From Bin18 sp965200355 (GTDB lineage Bacteria; Desulfobacterota; Binatia; Bin18): a DNA stretch of 64,000 nt. This document shows positions 6,168 through 14,162 of the stretch, piece by piece; within the stretch, counting starts at the first letter, position 1, and the number at the start of each line of letters is the position of its first letter. Where the stretch lies: assembly GCA_965200355.1 (NCBI GenBank), contig OZ241351.1, positions 2,418,001-2,482,000 on the forward strand, in the 5' to 3' direction. The notes under the pieces are model-generated. The model was not told the DNA's origin and did not search any database. It worked only from the letters and a program-made list of their open reading frames with translations. The translations under genes and the position numbers were made by a program.

Positions 6168-7639
6168 GTAGAGAGACCGGCTGCTTCAGCTGCACTCGTC
6201 CGGGTGTCGGCATTGGCCGAACGGTTTGAAAACCGCTCCGCCGCTTCCCGCAATTCAAGAAATGACGCCTTCAGACAGCCTGCATACTCCCAGCCGTCTG
6301 GTATGAGTTGGGGGTCAAGCGTCACGCCTATCGAGAGCTTTTGATTATAGCTGGCCACCGCATGGAACAGGCCCACTCGTGCTGCTAACGGACCCATCGG
6401 CAAGAAAGCGTGTCGTTTATGCCCGGCCAGGTACAGAGGGACCTGCGGGCCAGGGATATTCATGACTACCGTATTCGCCAGCGCACTCATTGAGGGCGCT
6501 GGGCCGGCGAAGGCTTGCCAAGCTGGCGGGATACAGGTCGCCAAGGACTGCAAGGCATGGAAGGTGCCGGCCTGGTCCTGTTCGTACAGCTCCTCAATCG
6601 TCGCTTTTTGTGCAGACAGCCGTAAAATCGGGTCGATGATACCCACGTACAGCGGGATTAACATCGTTGCCGTTCGGCCAGTCGAGTGTCTGCTGCGTCT
6701 GCCGCGGGGTTCGTGTCGTTTGAGGTCAACGGGAGAGGCAACGCGGAGCTCCAGGCCGTCTGTTTTGTACCCCTGAGCCCGTAAATAGCGTCCAATCCCC
6801 CCGGCAATAATCGCCAGCACAACATCGTTGACGGTTCCTCTGAGAACCGAACGAATGAAGCGCGCCTCGGCAAAAGAAAATTCGAGCCACGTCAACTGCC
6901 GCTGGTCTGACAGGGCCGCATTAAATGGGGTATGCGGAACGGGTTGCATCAGGGTGGGCATGACGCTCATCAGCGCGTTGCTGAACCGTGTTGAGCGTGA
7001 GCCGGGAAGCGGCGAGCGGAGGGCCTGGAAAATCTGATCGGTCCACCACTCGGCCACCTCAGTAATCCGGTCCCGAACCGCCTCTTGCACAAGCGTCAGC
7101 GCATCGGGAATGGCTTCAGGCTCCCACGAATGAGACGCTGAGGCGCGGTGTTCGGTATCCGGTCTCAAGTCATGCAAGACGAGCATCAGGTCAATGCCCG
7201 AGACGCCTTCCAGCATGGCCTGATGAATACGAGCCAGGATGAGCGTGTTGCCGTCCGGACGGCCGTGGAGAAGCGTCAGTTTCCATAAGGGCCGGTTTCG
7301 GTCCAATGGGGCGGTAAAAAGTTGGCTACAGACCTGAGAGACCACCCGGTCATCCGCAGGGGGAGGGAGGGTGCATTCGTCCACATGATAGGCAAGATCG
7401 AAATCTGGGTCATCCTCCCAGGTCGGATGGGCAATGTTCAGCGGGGCAAAAACCGCCTTCTGACGATACTGGGGCAGGCGGTCGAAACGACTTTCGATTA
7501 ACGAACAGAGCTCGTCTTTTGAAAGAGTCCCGTCATACAGACTACAGCCTCCAATATGCATGGGGGTATCTGGTTTCTCTCTGTAGAGAAACGCTGCCTC
7601 AGTCTGCGTTAAACGTCTATAGGTCCTGCCTTGAGCCAT
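6113..7639 (-). CDS. wax ester synthase/diacylglycerol acyltransferase-like protein, degenerate active-site motif
   Basis: This 508-aa protein has the WS/DGAT N-terminal signature (LTQTEAAFLYREKPDTPMHIGG, residues 10-31 in two pieces) and the C-terminal NIPGP and FHAVASYNQKLSIGV regions. The catalytic HHxxxDG motif reads HQAMLEG at 139-145: the second His, the essential base in studied enzymes, is Gln, and Asp is Glu. It may therefore use another base, work on other substrates, or be non-catalytic. ATG 7639 fits the family N-terminus. An open extension to 7804 is not convincing. It is divergent from the SnoaL-like gene, with a perfect palindrome between them. Nearby phasin and lipase genes suggest storage-lipid metabolism. 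Confidence 0.82.
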   Translation of the reverse strand: MAQGRTYRRLTQTEAAFLYREKPDTPMHIGGCSLYDGTLSKDELCSLIESRFDRLPQYRQKAVFAPLNIAHPTWEDDPDFDLAYHVDECTLPPPADDRVVSQVCSQLFTAPLDRNRPLWKLTLLHGRPDGNTLILARIHQAMLEGVSGIDLMLVLHDLRPDTEHRASASHSWEPEAIPDALTLVQEAVRDRITEVAEWWTDQIFQALRSPLPGSRSTRFSNALMSVMPTLMQPVPHTPFNAALSDQRQLTWLEFSFAEARFIRSVLRGTVNDVVLAIIAGGIGRYLRAQGYKTDGLELRVASPVDLKRHEPRGRRSRHSTGRTATMLIPLYVGIIDPILRLSAQKATIEELYEQDQAGTFHALQSLATCIPPAWQAFAGPAPSMSALANTVVMNIPGPQVPLYLAGHKRHAFLPMGPLAARVGLFHAVASYNQKLSIGVTLDPQLIPDGWEYAGCLKASFLELREAAERFSNRSANADTRTSAAEAAGLSTQEIIKAEGTWPDRPVMS

Positions 7640-7763
7640 ATCTGACTTGATTAGAGGATACGCAGGGAGAAAAAAAGAGGGATGGGGGAGATACCTCCGA
7701 AAGACAAGCAATTGCCCCTCACGGACCGCGTAGGCGGAAGACGGCCAATTCCCCGGGCACCGG

Positions 7764-7783
7764 GGTGTTGCCTGGGCAACACC
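7764..7783. promoter_or_regulatory. perfect 20-bp palindrome between divergent genes
   Basis: GGTGTTGCC, a 2-nt centre (TG) and GGCAACACC form a 9-bp-arm perfect inverted repeat, about 125 bp before the WS/DGAT-like start and 87 bp before the SnoaL-like start. The dyad, without a T-run, fits a repressor operator better than a terminator. The binding protein is unknown. Confidence 0.45.
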
Positions 7784-7869
7784 ACATTGCCGTTCGGGGA
7801 ACAAGCCTTTATAGCGCTCTTCGCTGGTCCCCTACCCATGAGCAGAGCGGGAAACAAGGAGCGGGAGCA

Positions 7870-8343
7870 ATGACGCACGAGGAAATGGTTCAAGAACTCT
7901 GGGACCGGGAGCACCTTAAAGAACTGACCTACCAGTACGGCTTGGCAATTGAGGCCCAGGATGAAGAAAAAATGGCCAATTTATTCACCCCAGACGGCTC
8001 GGTGGATTTCAGTTCCATGGGGCGAGGGGTGATACAAGGGACAGACGCCATTAAGGAATTTTACCGCTCAACATGGCCTCTCAAGGTCAAACCGTTTTTC
8101 ACGAATCACGTCCTGCACATTCACGGAGACACTGCGAGTGGCATCTGTTCGGTTGAGAACCGGGCTTCCCGTGGCGACGAGAGCCTCATTGGCGCGGGTC
8201 GTCTGCATGATGAGTACGTCAAGGTGGACGGGGTATGGAAGTTCCAATCTCGCCGGGTGGATATGTTCTACTTCACCCCCATATCCGAAGGTTGGGCCAA
8301 AGCCGATGGTCTCGGAAAACTGGAAGTTGGGCGGGAATCCTGA
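7870..8343 (+). CDS. SnoaL-like / nuclear transport factor 2-fold protein
   Basis: This 157-aa protein has the NTF2-like pattern: an N-terminal helix (LKELTYQYGLAIEAQDEEKMANLFTPDGSVDF, residues 16-47, in two parts), a central GTDAIKEFYRS helix and C-terminal strands (YVKVDGVWKFQSRRVDMFYF). This group includes scytalone dehydratase-, steroid isomerase- and SnoaL-like proteins, which use a cone-shaped pocket for dehydration, isomerisation or hydrolysis. Substrate cannot be told. GGAGCGGGAG precedes the ATG. An open extension to 7765 overlaps the palindrome and is rejected. Confidence 0.82.
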   Translation: MTHEEMVQELWDREHLKELTYQYGLAIEAQDEEKMANLFTPDGSVDFSSMGRGVIQGTDAIKEFYRSTWPLKVKPFFTNHVLHIHGDTASGICSVENRASRGDESLIGAGRLHDEYVKVDGVWKFQSRRVDMFYFTPISEGWAKADGLGKLEVGRES

Positions 8344-8439
8344 GAGACGGACAAGAGGGTTGAATATCGTAGCCAAAGATGCTAACAGAAGAGTGTTGAC
8401 GAAGTTTGGTTAGAGTAACTGTACGAAGGGAGGCTATAG

Positions 8440-8613
8440 ATGAAGCGTTGGACAATAGTGATGGCATGTGTCTTGGCTCTAGGATTCATGACTGCCCCCG
8501 CCGGTGTGTATGCGGACCACCACGAGGCTGGAGAAAAATCTGAAGAGGGTGGCGACGGTGGTGGCGACGGTGCCTGCGGCGGCGACAGCGGGTCGTCTGA
8601 GGGCTCACACTAA
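8440..8613 (+). CDS. small secreted Gly/Asp/Ser-rich peptide with one mature cysteine
   Basis: A 57-aa frame starts at ATG 8440, with GAAGGGAGG about 7 nt upstream. Residues 1-25 form a Sec signal (MKRW, hydrophobic core, PAGVYA cleavage region). The mature remainder of about 32 residues is rich in Gly, Asp, Glu, Ser and His, starts DHHEAGEKSEE and has one Cys in DGACGGD. A strong terminator follows 60 nt after the stop, so it looks like a self-contained monocistronic gene. I know no family. The His/acidic/Cys content suggests metal binding or a precursor peptide, which is inference only. Confidence 0.62.
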   Translation: MKRWTIVMACVLALGFMTAPAGVYADHHEAGEKSEEGGDGGGDGACGGDSGSSEGSH

Positions 8614-8672
8614 GCCTGATCCCCACAGAAGCGGCTCAAAGCAAGTCGAGGAAGGTAAATTCTGGTTCGGAA

Positions 8673-8704
8673 CGGGGCGTTCTTTAGAAGAATGCCCCGC
8701 TTTT
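8673..8704 (+). terminator. rho-independent terminator of the small secreted peptide gene
   Basis: A 12-bp stem (CGGGGCGTTCTT with AAGAATGCCCCG, one G-T wobble) with a 3-nt loop is followed by C and TTTTAT. Confidence 0.8.
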
Positions 8705-8770
8705 ATGGAAGACCCGCACCATAAAAATATCTTCTTTTTTCAATCCCGTTCCCGTGCTAGACTGGAGAGC

Positions 8771-9109
8771 ATGAACGGAGCGGGAAAAGTCATGAGTCGG
8801 ACCCCACTAAAGAGCGCCTTCTTTTCAGACATCACATCGGCCGATATCCAGCGTGAAAAAAATCACGCCCGTGAACTGCGTCGTTCAGCCTGGTGGAAGC
8901 GCAAACGCGCGAGCGGGGTGTGTCACTACTGTCAACAGCAGTTGCCACCTGCGGAACTCACTATGGACCACCTTGTTCCTCTCGTCCGCGGCGGGAAGTC
9001 AACCAAGGGCAACTTGGTGGCGGCGTGTAAAGACTGTAATAGCAGAAAGAAGTATGCCCTTCCCTGGGAATGGGAGATTGAGCAAACACAGTTTCCGTCT
9101 CATGAGTGA
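8771..9109 (+). CDS. HNH endonuclease-domain protein
   Basis: This 112-aa protein has a basic helical N-terminus and a compact HNH zinc-finger nuclease fold: CHYC, then MDHLVPLVRGG (HNH His region), then CKDCNSRKK. Four cysteines (two CxxC pairs) probably bind structural zinc. Stand-alone proteins of this type are widespread and often of unknown role, in DNA repair, mobile elements or defence. The ATG at 8771 has TGGAG just upstream. ATG 8792 is also possible. An open upstream extension to 8504 overlaps the secreted-peptide gene and its terminator and is rejected. It is convergent with the amidohydrolase gene. Confidence 0.8.
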   Translation: MNGAGKVMSRTPLKSAFFSDITSADIQREKNHARELRRSAWWKRKRASGVCHYCQQQLPPAELTMDHLVPLVRGGKSTKGNLVAACKDCNSRKKYALPWEWEIEQTQFPSHE

Positions 9110-9152
9110 AGAGTCATCGGCCGACTGCGATTTCCGAGCATGCCGTCTGCTC

Positions 9153-10283
9153 TCAAGACGACTGTGACGGAAAACCATACAGTTTGACACAGTTATCGTG
9201 GACGATCTTGCGTGTATCGTCTTCTGGAATAGCAGAAAAATTATCCGCCACCTGCTGGCGTGAGAACGGCCAGACCCCTTCGGTGTGCGGATAATCAGAG
9301 CCCCACATCAGGTTCTCAACCCCCATCAACTCGCGGGTGAGCACCCCAGCGCGATCATCCTCAAACGTGGCATAAAACTGACGGTGGAAATACGTGCTTG
9401 GCCGCTCGGGCAAACGCGGCTCCATCCAGCCCTTATGATCCTGCCACCAGTGGTCCATAAAGCCCAGCGCCGCACCAATCCAGCCGATTCCACTTTCGAC
9501 CAAGGCCCATTTCAGCTTGGGGAAGCGGGTCGGAGCGCCACCCCAAATAATCTGCTGCAGGGTCTCGTTCATCTCAAATTTGACAATGCCGATGATGATG
9601 CCACCGGCACCCGGACCGTGGGAGCGGCCAAACGGGTCGCGGCCACCAATGTGAATGCTGGCAACGAGATTCATGTCCTGGAGCGCGGCCCACAGGGGGT
9701 CCCAGTCGGGCAGATTAAACGGACGGTCGTCTACCCAGGCTGGGAGCATGACACTGACGAGACCCAGCTTGGCGCAACGTTCCGTTTCCGTAATGGCCCA
9801 TTCAATAGGACCCCGGCACGGCACCAGGCCCACACCTTTGAGACGGTCTGGATAGACCGCACAATACTCTGCCAGCCAGTCATTATACGCCCGACAGCAG
9901 GCATACAGATATGCGGCATCTGGGGCCCGCACCAGGGTCAGCCCTACCCCAGGGTAGATGACCTCCCCGGACACCCCGTCCGTGTCCTGGTCTTTCAGCC
10001 GTTCATGTGGGTCCCAGCTTCCAGGGCGATTATCCGCATACCGAAAGCCCTTTGGGGCAGGGATATCCATGCCCTGGGCCTTGAGGTCCTGCATGGGACC
10101 CTCAAAGGCCAGCGGACGCGGACGGAGGCCGTCAATGACAATATAGTCCCCGCTCTCGTCCAGGGCCTCAATGCGCGGCGCTTTATCCCGCCACTTTTTG
10201 TCCATCCGGGTCAGCCACAGGTCTGCCGGCTCCACAATATGAGAGTCGGCTGAGAGGAGGCGTTTGGTATACACTGCGGTCAT
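9153..10283 (-). CDS. amidohydrolase-2 family metal-dependent hydrolase
   Basis: This 376-aa TIM-barrel protein of the aminocarboxymuconate-semialdehyde decarboxylase/amidohydrolase-2 type has an N-terminal SADSHIVEP metal-site strand and a late MWGSDYPHTEG with the conserved Asp near its C-terminal third. A CGGAG sequence lies 8 nt before the ATG. Members hydrolyse or decarboxylate cyclic and aromatic acids in the cytoplasm. Substrate is unknown. The next gene upstream on the same strand encodes a VOC protein 72 nt away, so the two may be co-transcribed. Confidence 0.85.
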   Translation of the reverse strand: MTAVYTKRLLSADSHIVEPADLWLTRMDKKWRDKAPRIEALDESGDYIVIDGLRPRPLAFEGPMQDLKAQGMDIPAPKGFRYADNRPGSWDPHERLKDQDTDGVSGEVIYPGVGLTLVRAPDAAYLYACCRAYNDWLAEYCAVYPDRLKGVGLVPCRGPIEWAITETERCAKLGLVSVMLPAWVDDRPFNLPDWDPLWAALQDMNLVASIHIGGRDPFGRSHGPGAGGIIIGIVKFEMNETLQQIIWGGAPTRFPKLKWALVESGIGWIGAALGFMDHWWQDHKGWMEPRLPERPSTYFHRQFYATFEDDRAGVLTRELMGVENLMWGSDYPHTEGVWPFSRQQVADNFSAIPEDDTRKIVHDNCVKLYGFPSQSS

Positions 10284-10355
10284 GCTGGCACTCCGTGTGT
10301 CTTATCTTTTGGAGGTCGTCCGCTTCTTGGATGGGGTCGGTTTTGCCGAGGCGGT

Positions 10356-10814
10356 TCATTCGCTCGCCGGCTTGAGCGCAACCTTATTACACGTACACGT
10401 CCCGACCTGATGCAGCTCAATCACATTGTCAAAAGGGTCACGGACGAACACTTGATCCGAATTCTGCCCGACGAGACCCTGGATACTCCAATACCAGATA
10501 CCCCGTTCATCGAGTTCCTGCCGGGCGGCCTGAATATCTTTGACCGCCAGAGCGACGTGGGGCAGGGTCGGGTCTTCTTTTGTGGAGCGGGCCATCGGCG
10601 ACTTGCCTTTCGCACCCATCAGATGAATCTGGGTGGTGTTATTCCCCTCGCCCACATACATCCAAAAACCGGGAATGGAGGCGATATTCGGCCGCGCGGG
10701 GTCTGTGTCCAAACCCAGCACCCCGGAATAAAACTCCCGCGCTTTTTCCGCATCCTCTTGGGTGTTGCCAATCCGAATGCCGTGGTGATGCAGTTCCACA
10801 ACTTCAATCGCCAT
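10356..10814 (-). CDS. VOC-superfamily (glyoxalase/dioxygenase-like) protein
   Basis: This 152-aa protein shows two beta-alpha-beta-beta-beta modules of the vicinal oxygen chelate fold. Metal-ligand candidates are His in ELHHHGIRIGN at the N-terminus, the mid His in LPHVALAVKDIQAA and Glu in VIELHQVG near the C-terminus. This matches methylmalonyl-CoA epimerase/glyoxalase-like or ring-cleavage dioxygenase members, and the exact reaction is unclear. AAGGAGG lies 7 nt before the ATG. It sits upstream of the amidohydrolase gene in the same orientation. Confidence 0.83.
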   Translation of the reverse strand: MAIEVVELHHHGIRIGNTQEDAEKAREFYSGVLGLDTDPARPNIASIPGFWMYVGEGNNTTQIHLMGAKGKSPMARSTKEDPTLPHVALAVKDIQAARQELDERGIWYWSIQGLVGQNSDQVFVRDPFDNVIELHQVGTCTCNKVALKPASE

Positions 10815-10961
10815 ACTCGTCCCTCCTTGGAGTCATATCTTCCGCCCCCTGGTATAGCACAAGCCGGACCGGAAGGGAAAAGCGTACCGGAAAAAACTCG
10901 GGCAAGAGCGGCCCCCTGCGCGCGGTCCGCCTCAGTCGCCAGACAGAGGCACCGCTTGCTT

Positions 10962-11852
10962 TTAGCGTCGGGCCGCGACTCCAACACCAACCAGCACAAC
11001 GAGTCCGCCAACCAGGTGGGGCAGTGTTAATGCCTCGTCAAGAAAGATATACGCGATCCCAATGGCCATAACCGGCACGAGGTTGATAAACACCCCGGCC
11101 CGGCTCGGCCCCAGGATTTCAACCGCCTGGTAATACCAGAAGTGGGCGAAGGTCCCGAGCGTACTTTGATACGCCACGGCCAGCCAGGAATCCCAGCGCG
11201 TTGCGGCCACCTGCCAATCCTCCCACTCGGTCAGCCAGCAGGCAATGAGTAAATACGTTGCGCCGGCAATATACGCATAGGTCGTTGCCGCCAGCGGAGA
11301 GACCTCCCGCATGAGGTGGCGGCCGTAGGTCGTATAGATGCCCCAGGCAAACAGGGTGGCCACAATAATCAGATCGCCCGGGTTGTACGCGCTGGTAGTA
11401 ATGACCTGCCACGAGCCCTGCGAAACAATGACAACAACGCCAACAATAGAAATCGCAATGCCCAGGAGCATCGTGGACGACATTCTTTCTCTCAGAAACA
11501 GGGCGGCCAGGAGCGCAATGGCAATCGGCGAGGCCGCGTTGAGCAGGGCCGCATTGGTGGCCGTCGTGAGACGCAGACCCTGATAGCTGCCGCCTACAGA
11601 CAGCAGATAGCCGGTGAAACCAAGAAAAAGAAAACTGCCGACCAGACGGGGTGTCCAGTTGACCCGCGTCTCTCCGGCCTCGTTCTTCCGCTGGAGATAG
11701 ACAAAGAGGAGAGCCGCGCCAATGGTCAGACGAATGGCCGCAAACGTGAAAGGCGGGATGCTGCGCAGGGCGACTTTCCCGGTTGGAAACAGGCCGGCCC
11801 ATACCAGGGCCGTCAGAATCATCAACAGCAGGGCGCGGCGTTGGGGGGACAT
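10962..11852 (-). CDS. EamA/DMT-superfamily transporter
   Basis: This 296-aa protein has about ten hydrophobic segments in two EamA repeats, each with the typical start (LILTALVWAGLFPTGKVAL and IIVATLFAWGIYTTYGRHL). It sits in the cytoplasmic membrane and probably exports a small metabolite or amino acid, as most bacterial DMT proteins do. The substrate is not predictable. Basic loops (LQRKNEAGETR) separate segments 2 and 3. No clear Shine-Dalgarno precedes the ATG. A short tandem-repeat array lies directly upstream. Confidence 0.87.
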   Translation of the reverse strand: MSPQRRALLLMILTALVWAGLFPTGKVALRSIPPFTFAAIRLTIGAALLFVYLQRKNEAGETRVNWTPRLVGSFLFLGFTGYLLSVGGSYQGLRLTTATNAALLNAASPIAIALLAALFLRERMSSTMLLGIAISIVGVVVIVSQGSWQVITTSAYNPGDLIIVATLFAWGIYTTYGRHLMREVSPLAATTYAYIAGATYLLIACWLTEWEDWQVAATRWDSWLAVAYQSTLGTFAHFWYYQAVEILGPSRAGVFINLVPVMAIGIAYIFLDEALTLPHLVGGLVVLVGVGVAARR

Positions 11853-11880
11853 GGTAGGGGGCAGGGGTGAATGGCTAGTA

Positions 11881-11929
11881 GTTAGTGGTTAGTGGTCAGT
11901 GGTTAGTGGTTAGTGGTTAGTGGTTAGTA
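11881..11929. repeat. heptanucleotide tandem repeat (GTTAGTG)7
   Basis: Seven consecutive 7-mers of GTTAGTG lie in the gap between the LLM and EamA genes. Unit 3 reads GTCAGTG and unit 7 GTTAGTA. The rest of the 11853-11986 gap has no recognisable feature. Confidence 0.9.
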
Positions 11930-11986
11930 GTGAGGATACGGTTATGCGCGCGCGGGATAAATTGCCAGCCGGAGCGCAAGAGCGTG

Positions 11987-13009
11987 CTAGCGCAGGGCCG
12001 GCATGACTTCCTTGGCAAAGACCCGCACCGCCTCTCGGTCGTACAGGCCCGGACGACGCAGATTGATAATAAAGTGGGTGACGCCAATATCGATGTAAGA
12101 TTGGAGTTGGGTGCGGATTGCATCCGGGGTGCCGGCGAGAATCGTCCGGCGGGCTTCTGCCTCAGTCAGATTCCGCATCGTCATCGCTTGTTGCAGCACC
12201 CGTTGCAGTGCTGCGGGGCTTGGGTTGAGATACAGCGGGGTCAGATAGGAACGCTCAATTTCACGACAGTCCCGGTTGATGCCCGCACAGTATTGCTCCA
12301 AGACCTGATTCTTTTTGGCAAACTGGCTGGGCGAAAGAATCGGCACGTTCCACATCTGGGCATAGCGGGCGACAATGGGCAGGGTCAGCTTTTCACCGAT
12401 ACCGCCAATCATAATTGGTGGCATGGGTTGCTGAACCGGCTTGGGGGCAAACGGCGCAGCCACCAGCGAATAATAGGGGCCCGTATGCGACGCGGTTGGG
12501 TTGGCCTGCCAGAGCTTGGTAATCACTTGCAGCGCGTCCTCCAGACGCTGGGAGCGGCCCCGCATCGTGGAGAACTCGACCCCATAGGCTTCGTGCTCAC
12601 GTTTGAACCAGCCCGAACCAATCCCGAAGATCAGCCGCCCGTTGCTCAGATGATCCACTGTGGCTGCCATTTTTGCCAGAATAGCCGGATGGCGAAAGGT
12701 ATTGCTCGTCACCATGCAGCCAATCTGAATTTTCGAGGTGGCAACCGCCATCGCCCCCAGCAAGGTCCAGGACTCCAGCATGGACTCGTCTGACGGACCC
12801 ACGCTGGGCAGCAGGTGATCGTTCACCCACAACGTATCAAAACCCAAGGCTTCGGCTTCCTGCCACACCTCCTTGAGTTCTTCGACCGTGGTCTGCTGTT
12901 GGGCGACTTGCAGGCCAAAACGGATTTTCGGCTTCTCTTCTTCGGCTTGCGTCGGACCGCTCAAGAGCACCAGACCGGCAGCCACGAGCCAATACACAAA
13001 CATACGCAT
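11987..13009 (-). CDS. LLM-class flavin/F420-dependent oxidoreductase with signal peptide
   Basis: This 340-aa luciferase-like monooxygenase-family TIM barrel reads IRFGLQVAQQQT at the barrel start and has conserved segments LWVNDHLLP, LSNGRLIFGIGSGW and TPDAIRTQLQSYIDIGVTHFI. Unusually it begins MRMFVYWLVAAGLVLLSGPTQA, a classic Sec signal ending at residue 22. LLM cofactors (reduced FMN or F420) are cytoplasmic, so an exported member is odd and may reach the periplasm without a cofactor. The ATG has GGGAGGGGG upstream and the signal is in frame with no better internal start. It lies downstream of the biotin operon on the same strand. Confidence 0.83.
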   Translation of the reverse strand: MRMFVYWLVAAGLVLLSGPTQAEEEKPKIRFGLQVAQQQTTVEELKEVWQEAEALGFDTLWVNDHLLPSVGPSDESMLESWTLLGAMAVATSKIQIGCMVTSNTFRHPAILAKMAATVDHLSNGRLIFGIGSGWFKREHEAYGVEFSTMRGRSQRLEDALQVITKLWQANPTASHTGPYYSLVAAPFAPKPVQQPMPPIMIGGIGEKLTLPIVARYAQMWNVPILSPSQFAKKNQVLEQYCAGINRDCREIERSYLTPLYLNPSPAALQRVLQQAMTMRNLTEAEARRTILAGTPDAIRTQLQSYIDIGVTHFIINLRRPGLYDREAVRVFAKEVMPALR

Positions 13010-13107
13010 AAGATATCCCCCTCCCTGGCACGCCTACCAGCTATGTTGAGACGGCTCAAGCTCCTGGAGCGTGAGCGGGAAGAGGGGAGGCAATGCAGCG
13101 GTCGGGC

Positions 13108-14118
13108 TTACAACCCGCCGGGCGCTTCTTCGCCCGGCACGTCTTCCTGCTCCACCTCAAACCCGGCGGCTTCAACGAGCCGGCGGGCGTCCTGGGCCTG
13201 CTGGCCGGGGGTGGTGAGATAGCCTTCAACAAAAATCGAGTTCGCCGGATAGAAGGCCAGACCTGACCATTGGCCGAGGTAGAGTTCGCGTCCTGCGGCC
13301 ATGCGAATTTCGCTGCGCGGATTCAGAAATCGCATCAGGCAGAGCGCCTTCAGCCCGCGGACGGGATTGAAGTCTTTGCGCGCCCCGAGCGGCGTGCCGT
13401 CAATGGGATACAGAAAATTGACCGGCACCGAGTCAACGTCCAGCGCTCGGACGGCGTAGGCTAACGCGACGACATCTTCGTCTTTTTCTCCCATACCGAT
13501 AATGCCGCCACTGCACGTGGACAGCCCGGCCCGCTTGACGTTTTTGACGGTCTCCACTCGGTCTTCATAGGTATGGGTTGAGCAGATCTCGGCGTAAAAC
13601 TCCCGGCTCGTATTGAGGTTGTGATTGACCCAGCCAACCCCCGCGTCTTTGAGGGCGCGGGCCTGGGGTTCGCTCGTGAGTCCCAGCGAAACACAAATCT
13701 CCAGGTTGGGAAATGCGGCTTTGATCTGGCGTGTGGCTGCGGTCAGATGGTCAATATCACGCCCGCTCGGGCCACGCCCGCTGGCGACCATGCAATAGCG
13801 CCGCGCACCGGCCTGGGCGGCCTTGCGCGCGCCGGCAAGCAACTCGTCCGTTGAGAGCAGGCGATATTTGTCAATCAACGCCTTAGAGATAGAGGACTGG
13901 GAACAGTAATGGCAATCTTCCGGACATAAGCCGCTACGGGCGTTTTGTAAAACGCAGATTTTCACCTTGCGCCCAAAAAACCGTTCTCGAACCGTAAAGG
14001 CCGCCTGTAGCAGCTCGGAGACATCCTCATTGGCTGTGCGGAGAACGGCAAAGGCGTCTTCACGCGGCAGTAACTCACCGGCTAATGATTGGGTCGCGAA
14101 GTGCGAGAAACGAGACAT
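13108..14118 (-). CDS. bioB: biotin synthase
   Basis: BioB is the radical-SAM enzyme that inserts sulfur into dethiobiotin. The 336-aa protein has the radical-SAM cysteines Cys65, Cys69 and Cys72 (CPEDCHYC) and further cysteines expected for the second, sulfur-donating cluster (SLGL, NHNLNTS and GLSTCSGGIIGMGE regions). ATG 14118 follows GGAAAGGG. A TTG 21 nt upstream is less likely. It is the last gene of the leftward bioF-bioA-bioD-bioB operon, 44 nt after bioD. A GC-rich hairpin is embedded in its last codons (13118-13137). Confidence 0.95.
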   Translation of the reverse strand: MSRFSHFATQSLAGELLPREDAFAVLRTANEDVSELLQAAFTVRERFFGRKVKICVLQNARSGLCPEDCHYCSQSSISKALIDKYRLLSTDELLAGARKAAQAGARRYCMVASGRGPSGRDIDHLTAATRQIKAAFPNLEICVSLGLTSEPQARALKDAGVGWVNHNLNTSREFYAEICSTHTYEDRVETVKNVKRAGLSTCSGGIIGMGEKDEDVVALAYAVRALDVDSVPVNFLYPIDGTPLGARKDFNPVRGLKALCLMRFLNPRSEIRMAAGRELYLGQWSGLAFYPANSIFVEGYLTTPGQQAQDARRLVEAAGFEVEQEDVPGEEAPGGL

Positions 14119-14162
14119 ACTGTTTTCCCTTTCCGTCAAAATGTGCTGGGCAAGGCTCTGCT

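Noticed and set aside
8379..8386. Promoter on the minus strand (GTTAGCAT) before the secreted peptide gene
   Set aside because: No -35 at 17 nt and no gene in that direction.
11881..11929. CRISPR array
   Set aside because: Units of 7 bp without spacers and no cas genes.
13118..13137. Terminator at the end of bioB
   Set aside because: Perfect stem but no T-run and it encodes the last residues of BioB.
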